Shown here: positions 1-7,549 of the stretch, in pieces | How the letters are laid out: every line of letters begins with the position of its first letter | Position numbering within the stretch: position 1 is the stretch's first letter | NCBI GenBank assembly: GCA_903821465.1 | Contig: CAIJLK010000114.1 | Coordinates: forward strand, 1 to 33,433 | Reading direction: 5' to 3' | DNA length: 33,433 bases | From: an uncultured Bacteroidota bacterium | GTDB taxonomy: Bacteria > Bacteroidota > Bacteroidia > Chitinophagales > Chitinophagaceae | Program-made: the position numbers and the translations under genes | Notes under the pieces: generated by a model | Seen by the model: the letters and a program-made list of their open reading frames with translations, nothing else | The model's database searches: none | Told to the model about the DNA's origin: nothing

Positions 1-75
1 CATCCAGAAAGTACACCAGGCCCACACGATAGCCGTTATTTGTTTGATAATTTTATCGATATGATGCGCAACTAA
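1..75 (+). CDS. carA: Carbamoyl-phosphate synthase small subunit, C-terminal end (partial)
   Basis: Only the last 24 codons are inside the window, ending in TAA at 73-75. The residues read HPESTPGPHDSRYLFDNFI and then DMMRN. This matches the end of the class I glutamine amidotransferase domain of CarA, where the catalytic His and Glu sit in an HPE motif followed by a PGPHD segment. CarA supplies ammonia from glutamine to CarB for carbamoyl phosphate, which feeds pyrimidine and arginine synthesis. The PGPHDSRYLFD wording separates it from TrpG/PabA and GuaA amidotransferases, which also carry an HPE. The gene faces ackA, with only 7 bases between the two stop codons and no hairpin terminator. 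The identification rests on a short tail, so it is good but not certain. Confidence 0.8.
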   Translation, partial: HPESTPGPHDSRYLFDNFIDMMRN

Positions 76-82
76 AATCTGT

Positions 83-1282
83 TTATGCCTGCATCAATGC
101 ATAACACTGATTGGCAATTTCCAATTCTTCGTTGGTCGGGATTTTTAGAATTTTTACTTTCGACGTTTCTGTATTTAATGCTACGGTGCCGTTGATCCTT
201 TGTTTGTTGATCTCTTCGTCTAACTCAATACCTAAGTAAGACATGTTTTTAGTAGACAAGCTTCTTACTAGTGCATCATTTTCACCCACACCTCCAGTAA
301 ACACGATTGCATCTAATCCATTGAGGACTGCCGTAAAGGATCCAATATATTTTTTGATATGATAGCCGTACATTTCATAAGCTAGTATCGCATTTAAATC
401 CCCTTCATTGTATCTAGCAGTTACATCGCGCATATCGCTAAACCCAGTTAATCCTAACATGCCACTTTTTTTATTGAGCACGTTATTAATCTCTTCAATA
501 GGATAGCCCAATTGATTTACTAAATAAAATATTACTGACTGATCAATATCTCCTGCTCTTGTGCCCATAATCAAACCATTCATGGGTCCGAGTCCCATGC
601 TATGATCAATACATTTGCCATTAAGTATCGCACTCATGCTACAACCATTACCCAAGTGAATAGTGATTAGTTTTGATTCTTTTTTCTTTAAATAGTCAAT
701 GGCTCTTTCAGAAATATATTTATGACTGGTTCCATGAAACCCGTATGATCTGATCCGATGCTCTGTATAATATTCATTGGGGATCGCCATTCGATAGGCA
801 ACCGCTGGCATGGTTTGATGAAAGGCCGTATCAAACACTGCGATTTGTTTTGCATTTTTGAAAATCTGTTCTGAGACTTCTATCCCAAGATAATTAGGTG
901 GATTATGTAAAGGTGCAAGCGGAAATAATTTTATTATTTTTTCCTTTACTTCTTCAGTTATGATTTGTGTATCCGAAAAATTTTCACCACCATGCACCAC
1001 TCTATGACCTACTGCATGAATTTCATCAGGGTTTTTAATAACTCCTATGGCTGGATCGATCAATAATTTTGCAACTTCTTTTAATCCCGTTGCATGGTCC
1101 TTGATCTTTAATGTTTCTTCATTAACAAACTCTGCTCCGTCTTTATACCTTTTATGAATAATGGTGGAAGCATCTGATCCAATCCGTTCAATTAAACCTG
1201 TACAAATCGTTTCAGCCTCAGGCATTCTGATAAGCTGATATTTAATGGAACTACTTCCCGAATTAATTACGAATATATTCAT
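83..1282 (-). CDS. ackA: Acetate kinase
   Basis: Acetate kinase converts acetyl phosphate and ADP to acetate and ATP in the cytoplasm, the second step of the Pta-AckA pathway. The 399-aa product has the family's usual length. It shows the N-terminal phosphate loop NSGSSSIKY (residues 7-15), the GHRVVHGG segment near residue 92, the TAFHQTMP motif near 151, GFHGTSHKYIS near 178, and the nucleotide-binding IHLGNGCSMSA near 209. A second glycine-rich stretch, FTGGVGEND, lies near residue 329. The ATG at 1282 gives a start directly before the conserved NIFVINSGSSS. The gene lies 16 bases downstream of pta on the same strand, so the two are almost surely co-transcribed, with pta first. No terminator hairpin is visible before carA. 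Confidence 0.97.
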   Translation of the reverse strand: MNIFVINSGSSSIKYQLIRMPEAETICTGLIERIGSDASTIIHKRYKDGAEFVNEETLKIKDHATGLKEVAKLLIDPAIGVIKNPDEIHAVGHRVVHGGENFSDTQIITEEVKEKIIKLFPLAPLHNPPNYLGIEVSEQIFKNAKQIAVFDTAFHQTMPAVAYRMAIPNEYYTEHRIRSYGFHGTSHKYISERAIDYLKKKESKLITIHLGNGCSMSAILNGKCIDHSMGLGPMNGLIMGTRAGDIDQSVIFYLVNQLGYPIEEINNVLNKKSGMLGLTGFSDMRDVTARYNEGDLNAILAYEMYGYHIKKYIGSFTAVLNGLDAIVFTGGVGENDALVRSLSTKNMSYLGIELDEEINKQRINGTVALNTETSKVKILKIPTNEELEIANQCYALMQA

Positions 1283-1298
1283 CTACAATAATATTATT

Positions 1299-3383
1299 TT
1301 ATTGGGCTTGAATAGCAGTGATAACTACAGTATTGAAAATGTCATCTACGGTACAGCCTCTACTTAGGTCATTCACAGGTTTATTCAATCCTTGTAACAT
1401 TGGTCCAATTGCTAAAGCGCCAGTTTCTCTTTGTACTGCTTTATAAGTATTGTTACCAGTATTTAAATCAGGGAATATCAATACGCTAGCCTGACCCGCA
1501 ACCTGAGAGTCAGGAAGTTTTTGACGACCTACAGAAGGGTCAACTGCCGCATCATATTGAATTGGCCCCTCTACTTTTAAGTCAGGTCTTTTTTCTCTAA
1601 CAATTTCAGTGGCTCTTCTTACTTTGTCAACATCTTCACCTTCGCCTGAAGTGCCTGATGAATAAGATAGCATTGCAATCTTGGGTTCAATGCCAAACAT
1701 GATGCTGGTTTCTGCAGAAGAGATCGCAATTTCTGCTAGTTGTTCAGAAGTAGGATTGGGGTTTACTGCACAATCTCCAAATACTGAAACACGATTAGGT
1801 AAGCACATGAAAAATACGGATGAAACGGTTTTAACCCCTGGCTTGGTTTTTACAAATTGCAAAGCCGGACGTATAGTATGTTGTGTTGTATGAACAGCAC
1901 CCGATACCATGCCATCGGCATCTCCTTTGTACACCATCATCGTACCAAAATAAGAAACATCAAGCATCAAGTCGCGCGCCATTTCTTTTTGCAAATTTTT
2001 TGCCTTGCGTAGTTCTACCAAAGCATCAACATACGCATCATATTTATCGGAACTCCCCGGATCGATGATTTGTATTTTGTCGAAGTCCATATTCAAGTTC
2101 AATCGCTTTGCAGCTGCAAAAATATTTTCTTTGATACCAAGTATCGTTATTTTAACGATGTCTTGCTTTACCAACTGATCTGCAGCTATTAAAATCCGAT
2201 CATCACCGCCCTCGGGTAGTACAATATGTTTTTTGTTCGACTTGGCTCGTTTAACAATCTGGTATTGGAACATTCTTGGCGTAATATTCCTAGATTGGAA
2301 TGTATTGATCTTTTCGCCGAGAGCTTGTATATCGATATATCGATCAAAAGTGCTTATTGCCAATGCAATTTTCTCTTTGTTATAATAAGAGATCCTTGAT
2401 TGCGTGCTGGCTACTTTAGTAACAGTTTCAAATGTTCCGGTCTCAACAGCAATGATGGGTAATACGGTATCCAAACCTTCAATTAGTTTAAGTATTGAAG
2501 GCTCTGGACTTAATCCACCCGTTAAAATCATACCCGCAACTTTGGGGTAGTTCTTAGAAATATTGGCTTGTAAAACTCCAATTAATATATCTCCTCTATC
2601 TCCCGGAGTTACAATTAAAGTATTTTTCTTTAGTCTTGAGAGGCAATTGTGTAATTGCATGGCACCAACAATAGAATGGTCAACCTGATTGGTAAATAAA
2701 TGTTCTCCAAATAAAGGCTTTCCGTTTACAGATTCACAGATCTCTTTGAGGGTTGGATTCCCCAAATCTTTATTCTCTGGAATCACTGTTACAATCACAT
2801 CTTTGGGCAGACTTTGACGGATATTCACAGAAACTGAAAAAGCAATCTGTTCTAATACTTTATTGGCAATGACAGTTAGTATTTGTACACCCTCTTCTTG
2901 AAATAATTTAAAAGTAGACACGGTGGATGTAACAATTTCCTGATCGGTTTTTCCTTCCCCCTTCACTACTAACATAACTGGGATGCCCAGATTTTTAGCA
3001 ATATTTAGGTTATCATCAAATTCCAAATTGGTGCTGCTTCCCAAAAAATCGGCCCCTTCTACAATTACAAAATCATTGATTTCTTGTAGTTTTTTGAATT
3101 TTTCAATGATTTTATCGATCATCAAAGCCTCGCCCCCTGAATTTCGCAGTTTTTCAACTTCCTCCCTGGTAAAAGCATACATGTCTTCATAGGGAGTAGT
3201 TAATCCAAAATGTCGAATCATGGTCTCCAGGTGATTATCTCTTTCCCCGGGGGGGCTACAGATTACCGGTTTGAAATAGGCGATTTTTTCGGTTTTGCCA
3301 GCCAAAAGGTTCATTAAACCTATGGCAATGATCGATTTTCCCGAAAAGGGTTCGGTGGTACTTAAATATAAGGCGTTTGTCAT
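1299..3383 (-). CDS. pta: Phosphate acetyltransferase, long multidomain form
   Basis: Pta interconverts acetyl-CoA plus phosphate and acetyl phosphate plus CoA; with the downstream acetate kinase it gives ATP and acetate from acetyl-CoA. The 694-aa product is the long form, close to the E. coli enzyme (about 714 aa). The N-terminal BioD-like P-loop domain has a TTEPFSGKS loop at residues 9-17. A DRTGG-type regulatory domain lies roughly at 215-325 (TPGDRGDI is visible). The catalytic PTA_PTB domain covers about 370-690, with conserved stretches such as VLPEGGDDRI, DGMVSGAVHTT, SYSSGTSGEG and the terminal TVDDIFNTVVITAIQAQ. The ATG at 3383 precedes NALYLSTTEPFSGKS directly. A TAATTTTG box at 3407-3414 on this strand may be its -7 element. 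Confidence 0.97.
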   Translation of the reverse strand: MTNALYLSTTEPFSGKSIIAIGLMNLLAGKTEKIAYFKPVICSPPGERDNHLETMIRHFGLTTPYEDMYAFTREEVEKLRNSGGEALMIDKIIEKFKKLQEINDFVIVEGADFLGSSTNLEFDDNLNIAKNLGIPVMLVVKGEGKTDQEIVTSTVSTFKLFQEEGVQILTVIANKVLEQIAFSVSVNIRQSLPKDVIVTVIPENKDLGNPTLKEICESVNGKPLFGEHLFTNQVDHSIVGAMQLHNCLSRLKKNTLIVTPGDRGDILIGVLQANISKNYPKVAGMILTGGLSPEPSILKLIEGLDTVLPIIAVETGTFETVTKVASTQSRISYYNKEKIALAISTFDRYIDIQALGEKINTFQSRNITPRMFQYQIVKRAKSNKKHIVLPEGGDDRILIAADQLVKQDIVKITILGIKENIFAAAKRLNLNMDFDKIQIIDPGSSDKYDAYVDALVELRKAKNLQKEMARDLMLDVSYFGTMMVYKGDADGMVSGAVHTTQHTIRPALQFVKTKPGVKTVSSVFFMCLPNRVSVFGDCAVNPNPTSEQLAEIAISSAETSIMFGIEPKIAMLSYSSGTSGEGEDVDKVRRATEIVREKRPDLKVEGPIQYDAAVDPSVGRQKLPDSQVAGQASVLIFPDLNTGNNTYKAVQRETGALAIGPMLQGLNKPVNDLSRGCTVDDIFNTVVITAIQAQ

Positions 3384-3406
3384 TTTTTTTCGATTGTGCT
3401 CAATTG

Positions 3407-3414
3407 CAAAATTA
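3407..3414 (-). promoter_or_regulatory. Candidate -7 promoter element for pta-ackA
   Basis: On the minus strand this reads TAATTTTG, an exact match to the Bacteroidota TAnnTTTG -7 consensus, 23 bases upstream of the pta ATG. No TTTG or TTG is seen 19-21 bases further upstream, so only half of the promoter is supported. The 5' leader would be under about 20 nt. Confidence 0.35.
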
Positions 3415-3549
3415 TTGAATAATAAGTTGCTTTGATATGATGATTATCAGTTAATCTTTCTCATTCTGCTGATTTTAATCAGGATAAAACCCCAAATAAT
3501 AGGCTGTTTTTTAAAAATAATACTTCATGGATACTAGCTTATTCTAAAA

Positions 3550-3578
3550 TTTGTATCAATATAATAATTTGATACAAA
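3550..3578. repeat. 10-bp perfect inverted repeat, possible operator
   Basis: The arms TTTGTATCAA (3550-3559) and TTGATACAAA (3569-3578) are perfectly complementary and separated by 9 AT-only bases. No T-run follows on either strand, so an intrinsic terminator is unlikely. The position, in the middle of a divergent promoter region, suits a binding site for a dimeric regulator of pta-ackA, of the plus-strand gene, or of both. The regulator is unknown. Confidence 0.5.
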
Positions 3579-3728
3579 ATAAGGGGCTTGATATTTTAAA
3601 AAAAAATCATCTATTGATAAAATTTCAATTTTTCCCGCGAAATTTGTTTTCGTTCAACTAGAATGATAAATTCATCTAGTAGTACACTTTTTTATTTATA
3701 ACAACTTTCAATTTTTTAAAAACTAAAA

Positions 3729-4358
3729 ATGAAAAATCTATTTATTTTATCGTTAGCCATTTTTGGATTTGTACTGGCTGCGAATGCACAACATGCTGAA
3801 ATTCGTTTAAATGGTTATACAATGGGCACTTTTAAGGACAAAGTTGATTCCTACTATTCAAGTACCGACTATTTCAATGGTACAATCAATGGTGGTTTCC
3901 AATGGGGTGCTGGTATTGAAATAAAGCCAAATAAGTTGTCTGGTATAGAATTCCTATACAATCGTTTAGACACAAAAGCGCCAATGACTTATTATAATGG
4001 CGGGATTAAGTCTGGAACTTATGATGCTGGCATCAACAATTTCATGCTTGCTGTAAACCGTTATTTTGTATCTACTTCAAAAGTTGAGGGATATGGTAGT
4101 GTATTAGCTGGTGTTACTAGTTTTAAAATTGGTACAGCAACAGCTACTAAATTCGGTTATGGCTTTAGATTGGGAGCGAACGTTTGGGCAACTCCAAAAG
4201 TTGGATTGAAATTTCAAGCTCAATTAATGTCAGCTTCACAAGCAGTAGGAGGTGGATTTTATTTTGGTACCGGTGGTGCTGGTGCGGGAGTTTCTAGTTA
4301 CTCGTCTTTCTACCAATTTGGTTTAGGTGGTGGATTAGTCTTCAAATTGGGTCAGTAA
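3729..4358 (+). CDS. Small outer-membrane beta-barrel-like protein, function unknown
   Basis: This 209-aa protein begins with a clear Sec signal peptide, MKNLFILSLAIFGFVLAANA, with likely cleavage before residue 21 or 22. The mature part has no cysteine cluster or catalytic motif. It is built of short alternating stretches rich in Gly, Tyr, Phe and Thr, for example GGFQWGAGIEIKPNKLSGIEFLYNRLD, KVGLKFQAQLMSAS and FYQFGLGGGLVFKLG at the end. That pattern is typical of small 8- to 10-stranded beta-barrels of the outer membrane (OmpA/OmpW-like or porin-family PF13568-like proteins in Bacteroidota). I do not recognise a specific family. It is a single-gene unit with its own strong terminator directly after it, and it has a long AT-rich upstream region, which suggests high or regulated expression (inference). 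Confidence 0.75.
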   Translation: MKNLFILSLAIFGFVLAANAQHAEIRLNGYTMGTFKDKVDSYYSSTDYFNGTINGGFQWGAGIEIKPNKLSGIEFLYNRLDTKAPMTYYNGGIKSGTYDAGINNFMLAVNRYFVSTSKVEGYGSVLAGVTSFKIGTATATKFGYGFRLGANVWATPKVGLKFQAQLMSASQAVGGGFYFGTGGAGAGVSSYSSFYQFGLGGGLVFKLGQ

Positions 4359-4380
4359 TACTAGTTTAGCTTATATAGGA

Positions 4381-4416
4381 AAGAGCCGCTGATTTATTCA
4401 GCGGCTCTTTCGTTTT
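4381..4416 (+). terminator. Intrinsic terminator after the beta-barrel gene
   Basis: An 11-bp perfect stem AAGAGCCGCTG / CAGCGGCTCTT (4381-4391 with 4399-4409) closes a 7-nt loop and runs into TTTCGTTTTT. It lies 22 bases after the stop codon. The fold is also stable on the minus strand, but there it points at no gene. Confidence 0.9.
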
Positions 4417-4448
4417 TCACTTATATCATTTATCTTTTCACTTTTATT
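4414..4448. repeat. Degenerate heptanucleotide array related to the repeat element arms
   Basis: Read in sevens, these bases are TTTTCAC, TTATATC, ATTTATC, TTTTCAC, TTTTATT. The two TTTTCAC units are exactly 21 bases apart. The units resemble the right-arm heptads (TCTTCAC/TCTTATC) of the two large repeat elements in this window. As there, they lie just downstream of a terminator hairpin. No left arm is visible, so this would be a decayed or half copy; chance in AT-rich DNA cannot be excluded. Confidence 0.4.
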
Positions 4449-4492
4449 AACGATATTTCTTTTTTTCAGCGTTCAAGAAAAAATAATAAGAT

Positions 4493-5533
4493 ATGGAAAT
4501 TGCGCTTTTAGTACCTATTGCATTTAAACAAACTGAATTTTCAAACGATGAAAACATCATTGTACTAGCAGGCGATATTGGCGGCACTAAAGCAAATATG
4601 TCTTTATGCAAATTCACCGCAAATGGGATGGAAGTGGTAAAAGAAAAAAGATATGTAAGTAAAGACCATGTTTCTTTTACAGATATTATTAGCGATTTTA
4701 TTGAAGGATTCCCTAATCCGCAAAAAGTATGTCTCTCTGTAGCTGGACCAGTTATTGACGGCAAAGTAAAATTCACTAACCTGAGCTGGCAAATTGATAG
4801 AAATGAGATTTCAGCAAAATTGGGAGGTAGCCCGGTTACTATTCTAAATGATTTGGAAGCTACAGCATATGGATTAGCAGCATTAAAACGTGAAGAGCTT
4901 TATACCCTTCACGAAGGCACTAACGAAACTCCTGGCAATATTGGCATTTTGGCTGCCGGAACAGGATTGGGCGAAGCTGGACTTTTCTGGGACGGAAAAG
5001 CTTATCATCCCTTTGCTACTGAAGGGGGACACTGCGATTATGCACCAAGAACAAAACAAGATCTAGGCATTTTATATTTTTTACAAGCGAGACATGAACA
5101 TGTAAGTTGGGAGCGATTGCTAAGTGGAAATGGGATCGTTACCATTTGGGAATACCTAACCGAAATGGAACAAAAGCCAAAGCCACAATGGATTTTGGAT
5201 GAAATGAAAATTACAGATCCTGCTGCTGTTATTAGCAATGCAGCTAAAGAAGCAAAATGTACTACTTGTATTGAAGCGATTAAACTCTTCGATCGTTTCC
5301 TAGCCATTGAAGCAGCAAATATGATCTTGAAATTCAAAGCTACAGGTGGTTTGTTTCTTGCGGGAGGTATTGCTCCTAAAATAATTACGCTGTTAAATCC
5401 AACAACTTGGAATGAGATATTTGAATCGAGTGGAAGGATGAAACATTTATTAAAAACCGTTTCTGTGTATGTGATGCTGAATGAAAAAGCACCAATGCTG
5501 GGTTCTATTTATTATGCAGGTTTGAATATGTAA
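4493..5533 (+). CDS. glk: Glucokinase (bacterial Glk family)
   Basis: Glucokinase phosphorylates glucose to glucose 6-phosphate with ATP in the cytoplasm, feeding glycolysis. The 346-aa product shows the phosphate-1 loop LAGDIGGTKANMSL (DIGGT at 28-32), SVAGPVIDGKVKFTNLSW near 82-99, the catalytic ND pair in ILNDLEATAYG (Asp120), the adenosine-side AAGTGLGEAGLFW near 154, and the EGGHCDYAP sugar-binding motif (177-185). This is the non-ROK Glk type (PF02685), since the zinc-binding Cys cluster of ROK kinases is absent. The N-terminus is about 20 residues longer than E. coli Glk. Starting at 4493 keeps that extension; there is no other ATG nearer the DIGGT loop, so the start is probably right. 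aroQ follows 34 bases later on the same strand. Confidence 0.93.
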   Translation: MEIALLVPIAFKQTEFSNDENIIVLAGDIGGTKANMSLCKFTANGMEVVKEKRYVSKDHVSFTDIISDFIEGFPNPQKVCLSVAGPVIDGKVKFTNLSWQIDRNEISAKLGGSPVTILNDLEATAYGLAALKREELYTLHEGTNETPGNIGILAAGTGLGEAGLFWDGKAYHPFATEGGHCDYAPRTKQDLGILYFLQARHEHVSWERLLSGNGIVTIWEYLTEMEQKPKPQWILDEMKITDPAAVISNAAKEAKCTTCIEAIKLFDRFLAIEAANMILKFKATGGLFLAGGIAPKIITLLNPTTWNEIFESSGRMKHLLKTVSVYVMLNEKAPMLGSIYYAGLNM

Positions 5534-5567
5534 CACGGTAATTGTATCAATTTCTTAATTTAGTAGA

Positions 5568-5990
5568 ATGAAAATTGCGATCATCAATGGACCTAATTTA
5601 AATTTATTGGGTAAAAGACAGCCCGGTATTTACGGCAATCAAAGCTTTGAAGCGTATTATATTGACTTGCAAAAATTATTCCCTCAGGTTGAATTTAGCT
5701 ACTACCAAAGTAATGTTGAGGGAGAACTGATTAATGAATTACAAAGAGTTGGATTCGACTATCATGGTATTGTTATGAACCCAGGCGGATATACGCATAC
5801 TTCGGTTGCTATTGGTGATGCCATTGCTGCAATAAAATCTCCTTTAGTAGAAGTACATATAAGTAATGTTCATGCTAGAGAAGAATTTAGAAAATTGTCT
5901 CATGTATCGGCAAAAGCAGCAGGAAGTATCATTGGATTGGGACTAAAAGGCTATGAACTCGCTGTTCGATGGTTGGTTGACCAAGAGTAA
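5568..5990 (+). CDS. aroQ: Type II 3-dehydroquinate dehydratase
   Basis: This enzyme performs the third shikimate-pathway step, removing water from 3-dehydroquinate to give 3-dehydroshikimate. At 140 aa it has the standard length for the small type II dehydroquinase. Recognisable elements are the lid segment INGPNLNLLGKRQPGIYG, with catalytic Arg17 and Tyr22, the YQSNVEGELINELQ stretch, the NPGGYTHTS substrate-binding motif (71-79), and EVHISNVHAREEFRKLS, which carries the catalytic His97 and the following Arg residues. All key residues are present. It lies between glucokinase and a membrane glycosyltransferase, only 6 bases before the latter, so aroQ and that gene are likely in one transcript. 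No other aro genes are nearby. Confidence 0.97.
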   Translation: MKIAIINGPNLNLLGKRQPGIYGNQSFEAYYIDLQKLFPQVEFSYYQSNVEGELINELQRVGFDYHGIVMNPGGYTHTSVAIGDAIAAIKSPLVEVHISNVHAREEFRKLSHVSAKAAGSIIGLGLKGYELAVRWLVDQE

Positions 5991-5996
5991 AAATAA

Positions 5997-7547
5997 ATGC
6001 GCAACAATTTTCCATCATATAGCAAAAAAACAATCATACTGATCCTCATTTCAATGGGTATCAAATTAATTGTGGCGGGTCTGTTAGAATTAGGGAATGA
6101 TGAAGTGTATTATTGGACTTATGCTTTGCAGTTAGATTGGAATCATTTTGATCATCCGCCAATGATTGGATGGATGATCCGCCTAACAACATTTAATCTA
6201 CATTGGGTTAATGAAATATCACTTCGCATAGGCAGCATCATTGGGGCTAGCATCGCTACTTGGTTTTTATTTTTAACTGCTAAATTAATTGCTTCAGAAA
6301 AAGCAGGTTGGTATGCAGCTTTAATTTATCAGGCATCTATTTATACGGGGGTTATTGCAGGTTTATTTATTTTGCCAGATTCTCCTCAGATGCCTATATG
6401 GGCTGCTTCTCTTTACTTTATGGCATTGCTACTGTTTCATCCCGCAATGGGAAAGAAAACAGGCATCTGGATGCTACTTGGGGCTCTAATTGGATTGGCA
6501 GCACTTTGTAAAGTACACGGACTCTATTTGTGGGTAGGTTTTGGACTTAGTATTTTATTATTTCGAATAAAATGGCTTTTGAATTATCGGTTTTATCTCG
6601 CAGTTTTTATTACACTACTATTCTTGATCCCAATTGTTTATTGGAATATTCAATACGATTTTATTACTTATAAATTCCATTCTGAAAGGGTTGCACATAC
6701 CCATTTGCAATGGGATATGCTGGGCAGAGAAATTGCTGGCGAATTTGCTTACCAGAATCCTATCGTATTTATTTTAATACTAACTGCATTGATTGCATTT
6801 CTTAGAAATGCATTTTCATTTAGGAAGAAATATATTTCCACCTGGCTATTCTGTATGAGTTTGCCAATGATTCTTCTTTTCTGGATAATAGCATTATTTA
6901 ACCCTACTTTACCTCATTGGACAGGTCCTGCTTTTATTCCACTTTATTTACTAGCTGCAGTTTATTTAGATCAAAAACAGATTCGGGCAACGCCTAAAAT
7001 CCTTACTGTGGCCATTTCGTTTTTGTTAATTCTTTTGGTAATTGCAACAGCAATTGTTCGTTATTCACCCATTAATTTTGGTAGTCAACAGAAAGAAAAT
7101 TTCGGAGAATATTGCCCTACGCTCGATTTAAGTGGATGGGATAATTTTGGTGTTGAATTTTCAAGACTAGTGGCAAGTGATCGGCAGCAAAAAATAATGA
7201 AGGACAATAGTTTTATCGTTGTTTCAAAATGGTTTCCGGGCGGGCACCTGGAATTTTATGCGGCTCGCAAAACAATGCAACCTTTAATTGCGATTGGTCC
7301 CTTGCAAGACATACATAAGTTTGCATGGCTGAATAAAGATCGACCGAAACTTACAATTGGAGATGATGCATATGCAATTGTTCCATCGAATGTTCCTAGC
7401 GATGTTGCAAATCAATATGGGGCATATTTCACCAGTATTGATCAACCGGTGGTGATCAATCAAATCAGAAATGGTCGCCTTGTTAGATTTTTTTGGGTGT
7501 ATCGATTAAAAGCTTGTAAGCAGATACCGGTAGAGCAGATTCACTAG
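5997..7547 (+). CDS. GT39/ArnT-like membrane glycosyltransferase
   Basis: The 516-aa protein is a polytopic inner-membrane enzyme. After a first hydrophobic helix it has ELGNDEVYYWTYALQLDW followed by FDHPPMIGW (Asp35-Glu36 and DHPP at 52-55). This is the first periplasmic loop of the GT-C fold in the dolichyl-phosphate-mannose-protein mannosyltransferase/ArnT group (PF13231-like), where the acidic pair is the presumed catalytic or metal site. About 10-12 hydrophobic segments follow to around residue 360, then a soluble C-terminal domain of about 150 residues that faces the periplasm in related proteins. Such enzymes move a sugar from a polyprenyl-phosphate donor to a lipid, glycan or protein; the acceptor here is unknown. 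The stop lies 2 bases before that of the convergent TamB-like gene, with no terminator visible between them. Confidence 0.82.
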   Translation: MRNNFPSYSKKTIILILISMGIKLIVAGLLELGNDEVYYWTYALQLDWNHFDHPPMIGWMIRLTTFNLHWVNEISLRIGSIIGASIATWFLFLTAKLIASEKAGWYAALIYQASIYTGVIAGLFILPDSPQMPIWAASLYFMALLLFHPAMGKKTGIWMLLGALIGLAALCKVHGLYLWVGFGLSILLFRIKWLLNYRFYLAVFITLLFLIPIVYWNIQYDFITYKFHSERVAHTHLQWDMLGREIAGEFAYQNPIVFILILTALIAFLRNAFSFRKKYISTWLFCMSLPMILLFWIIALFNPTLPHWTGPAFIPLYLLAAVYLDQKQIRATPKILTVAISFLLILLVIATAIVRYSPINFGSQQKENFGEYCPTLDLSGWDNFGVEFSRLVASDRQQKIMKDNSFIVVSKWFPGGHLEFYAARKTMQPLIAIGPLQDIHKFAWLNKDRPKLTIGDDAYAIVPSNVPSDVANQYGAYFTSIDQPVVINQIRNGRLVRFFWVYRLKACKQIPVEQIH

Positions 7548-7549
7548 AC

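Larger units (their letters stand above)
3384..3728. other. Divergent AT-rich intergenic region between pta and an outer-membrane-like gene
   Basis: These 345 bases contain no convincing ORF. They separate pta (leaving to the left) from the gene at 3729 (leaving to the right), so both promoters should lie here. Visible pieces are a TAATTTTG box for the pta side, a 14-bp palindrome CTGATTTTAATCAG at 3469-3482, and a stronger inverted repeat at 3550-3578. No exact TAnnTTTG box for the plus-strand gene was found in the last 150 bases, so that promoter is either non-canonical or missed. Confidence 0.7.

Noticed and set aside
1681..2068. Plus-strand ORFs antisense to pta
   Set aside because: They overlap the conserved catalytic domain of pta, have no recognisable domain and no start signals; shadows of the real gene.
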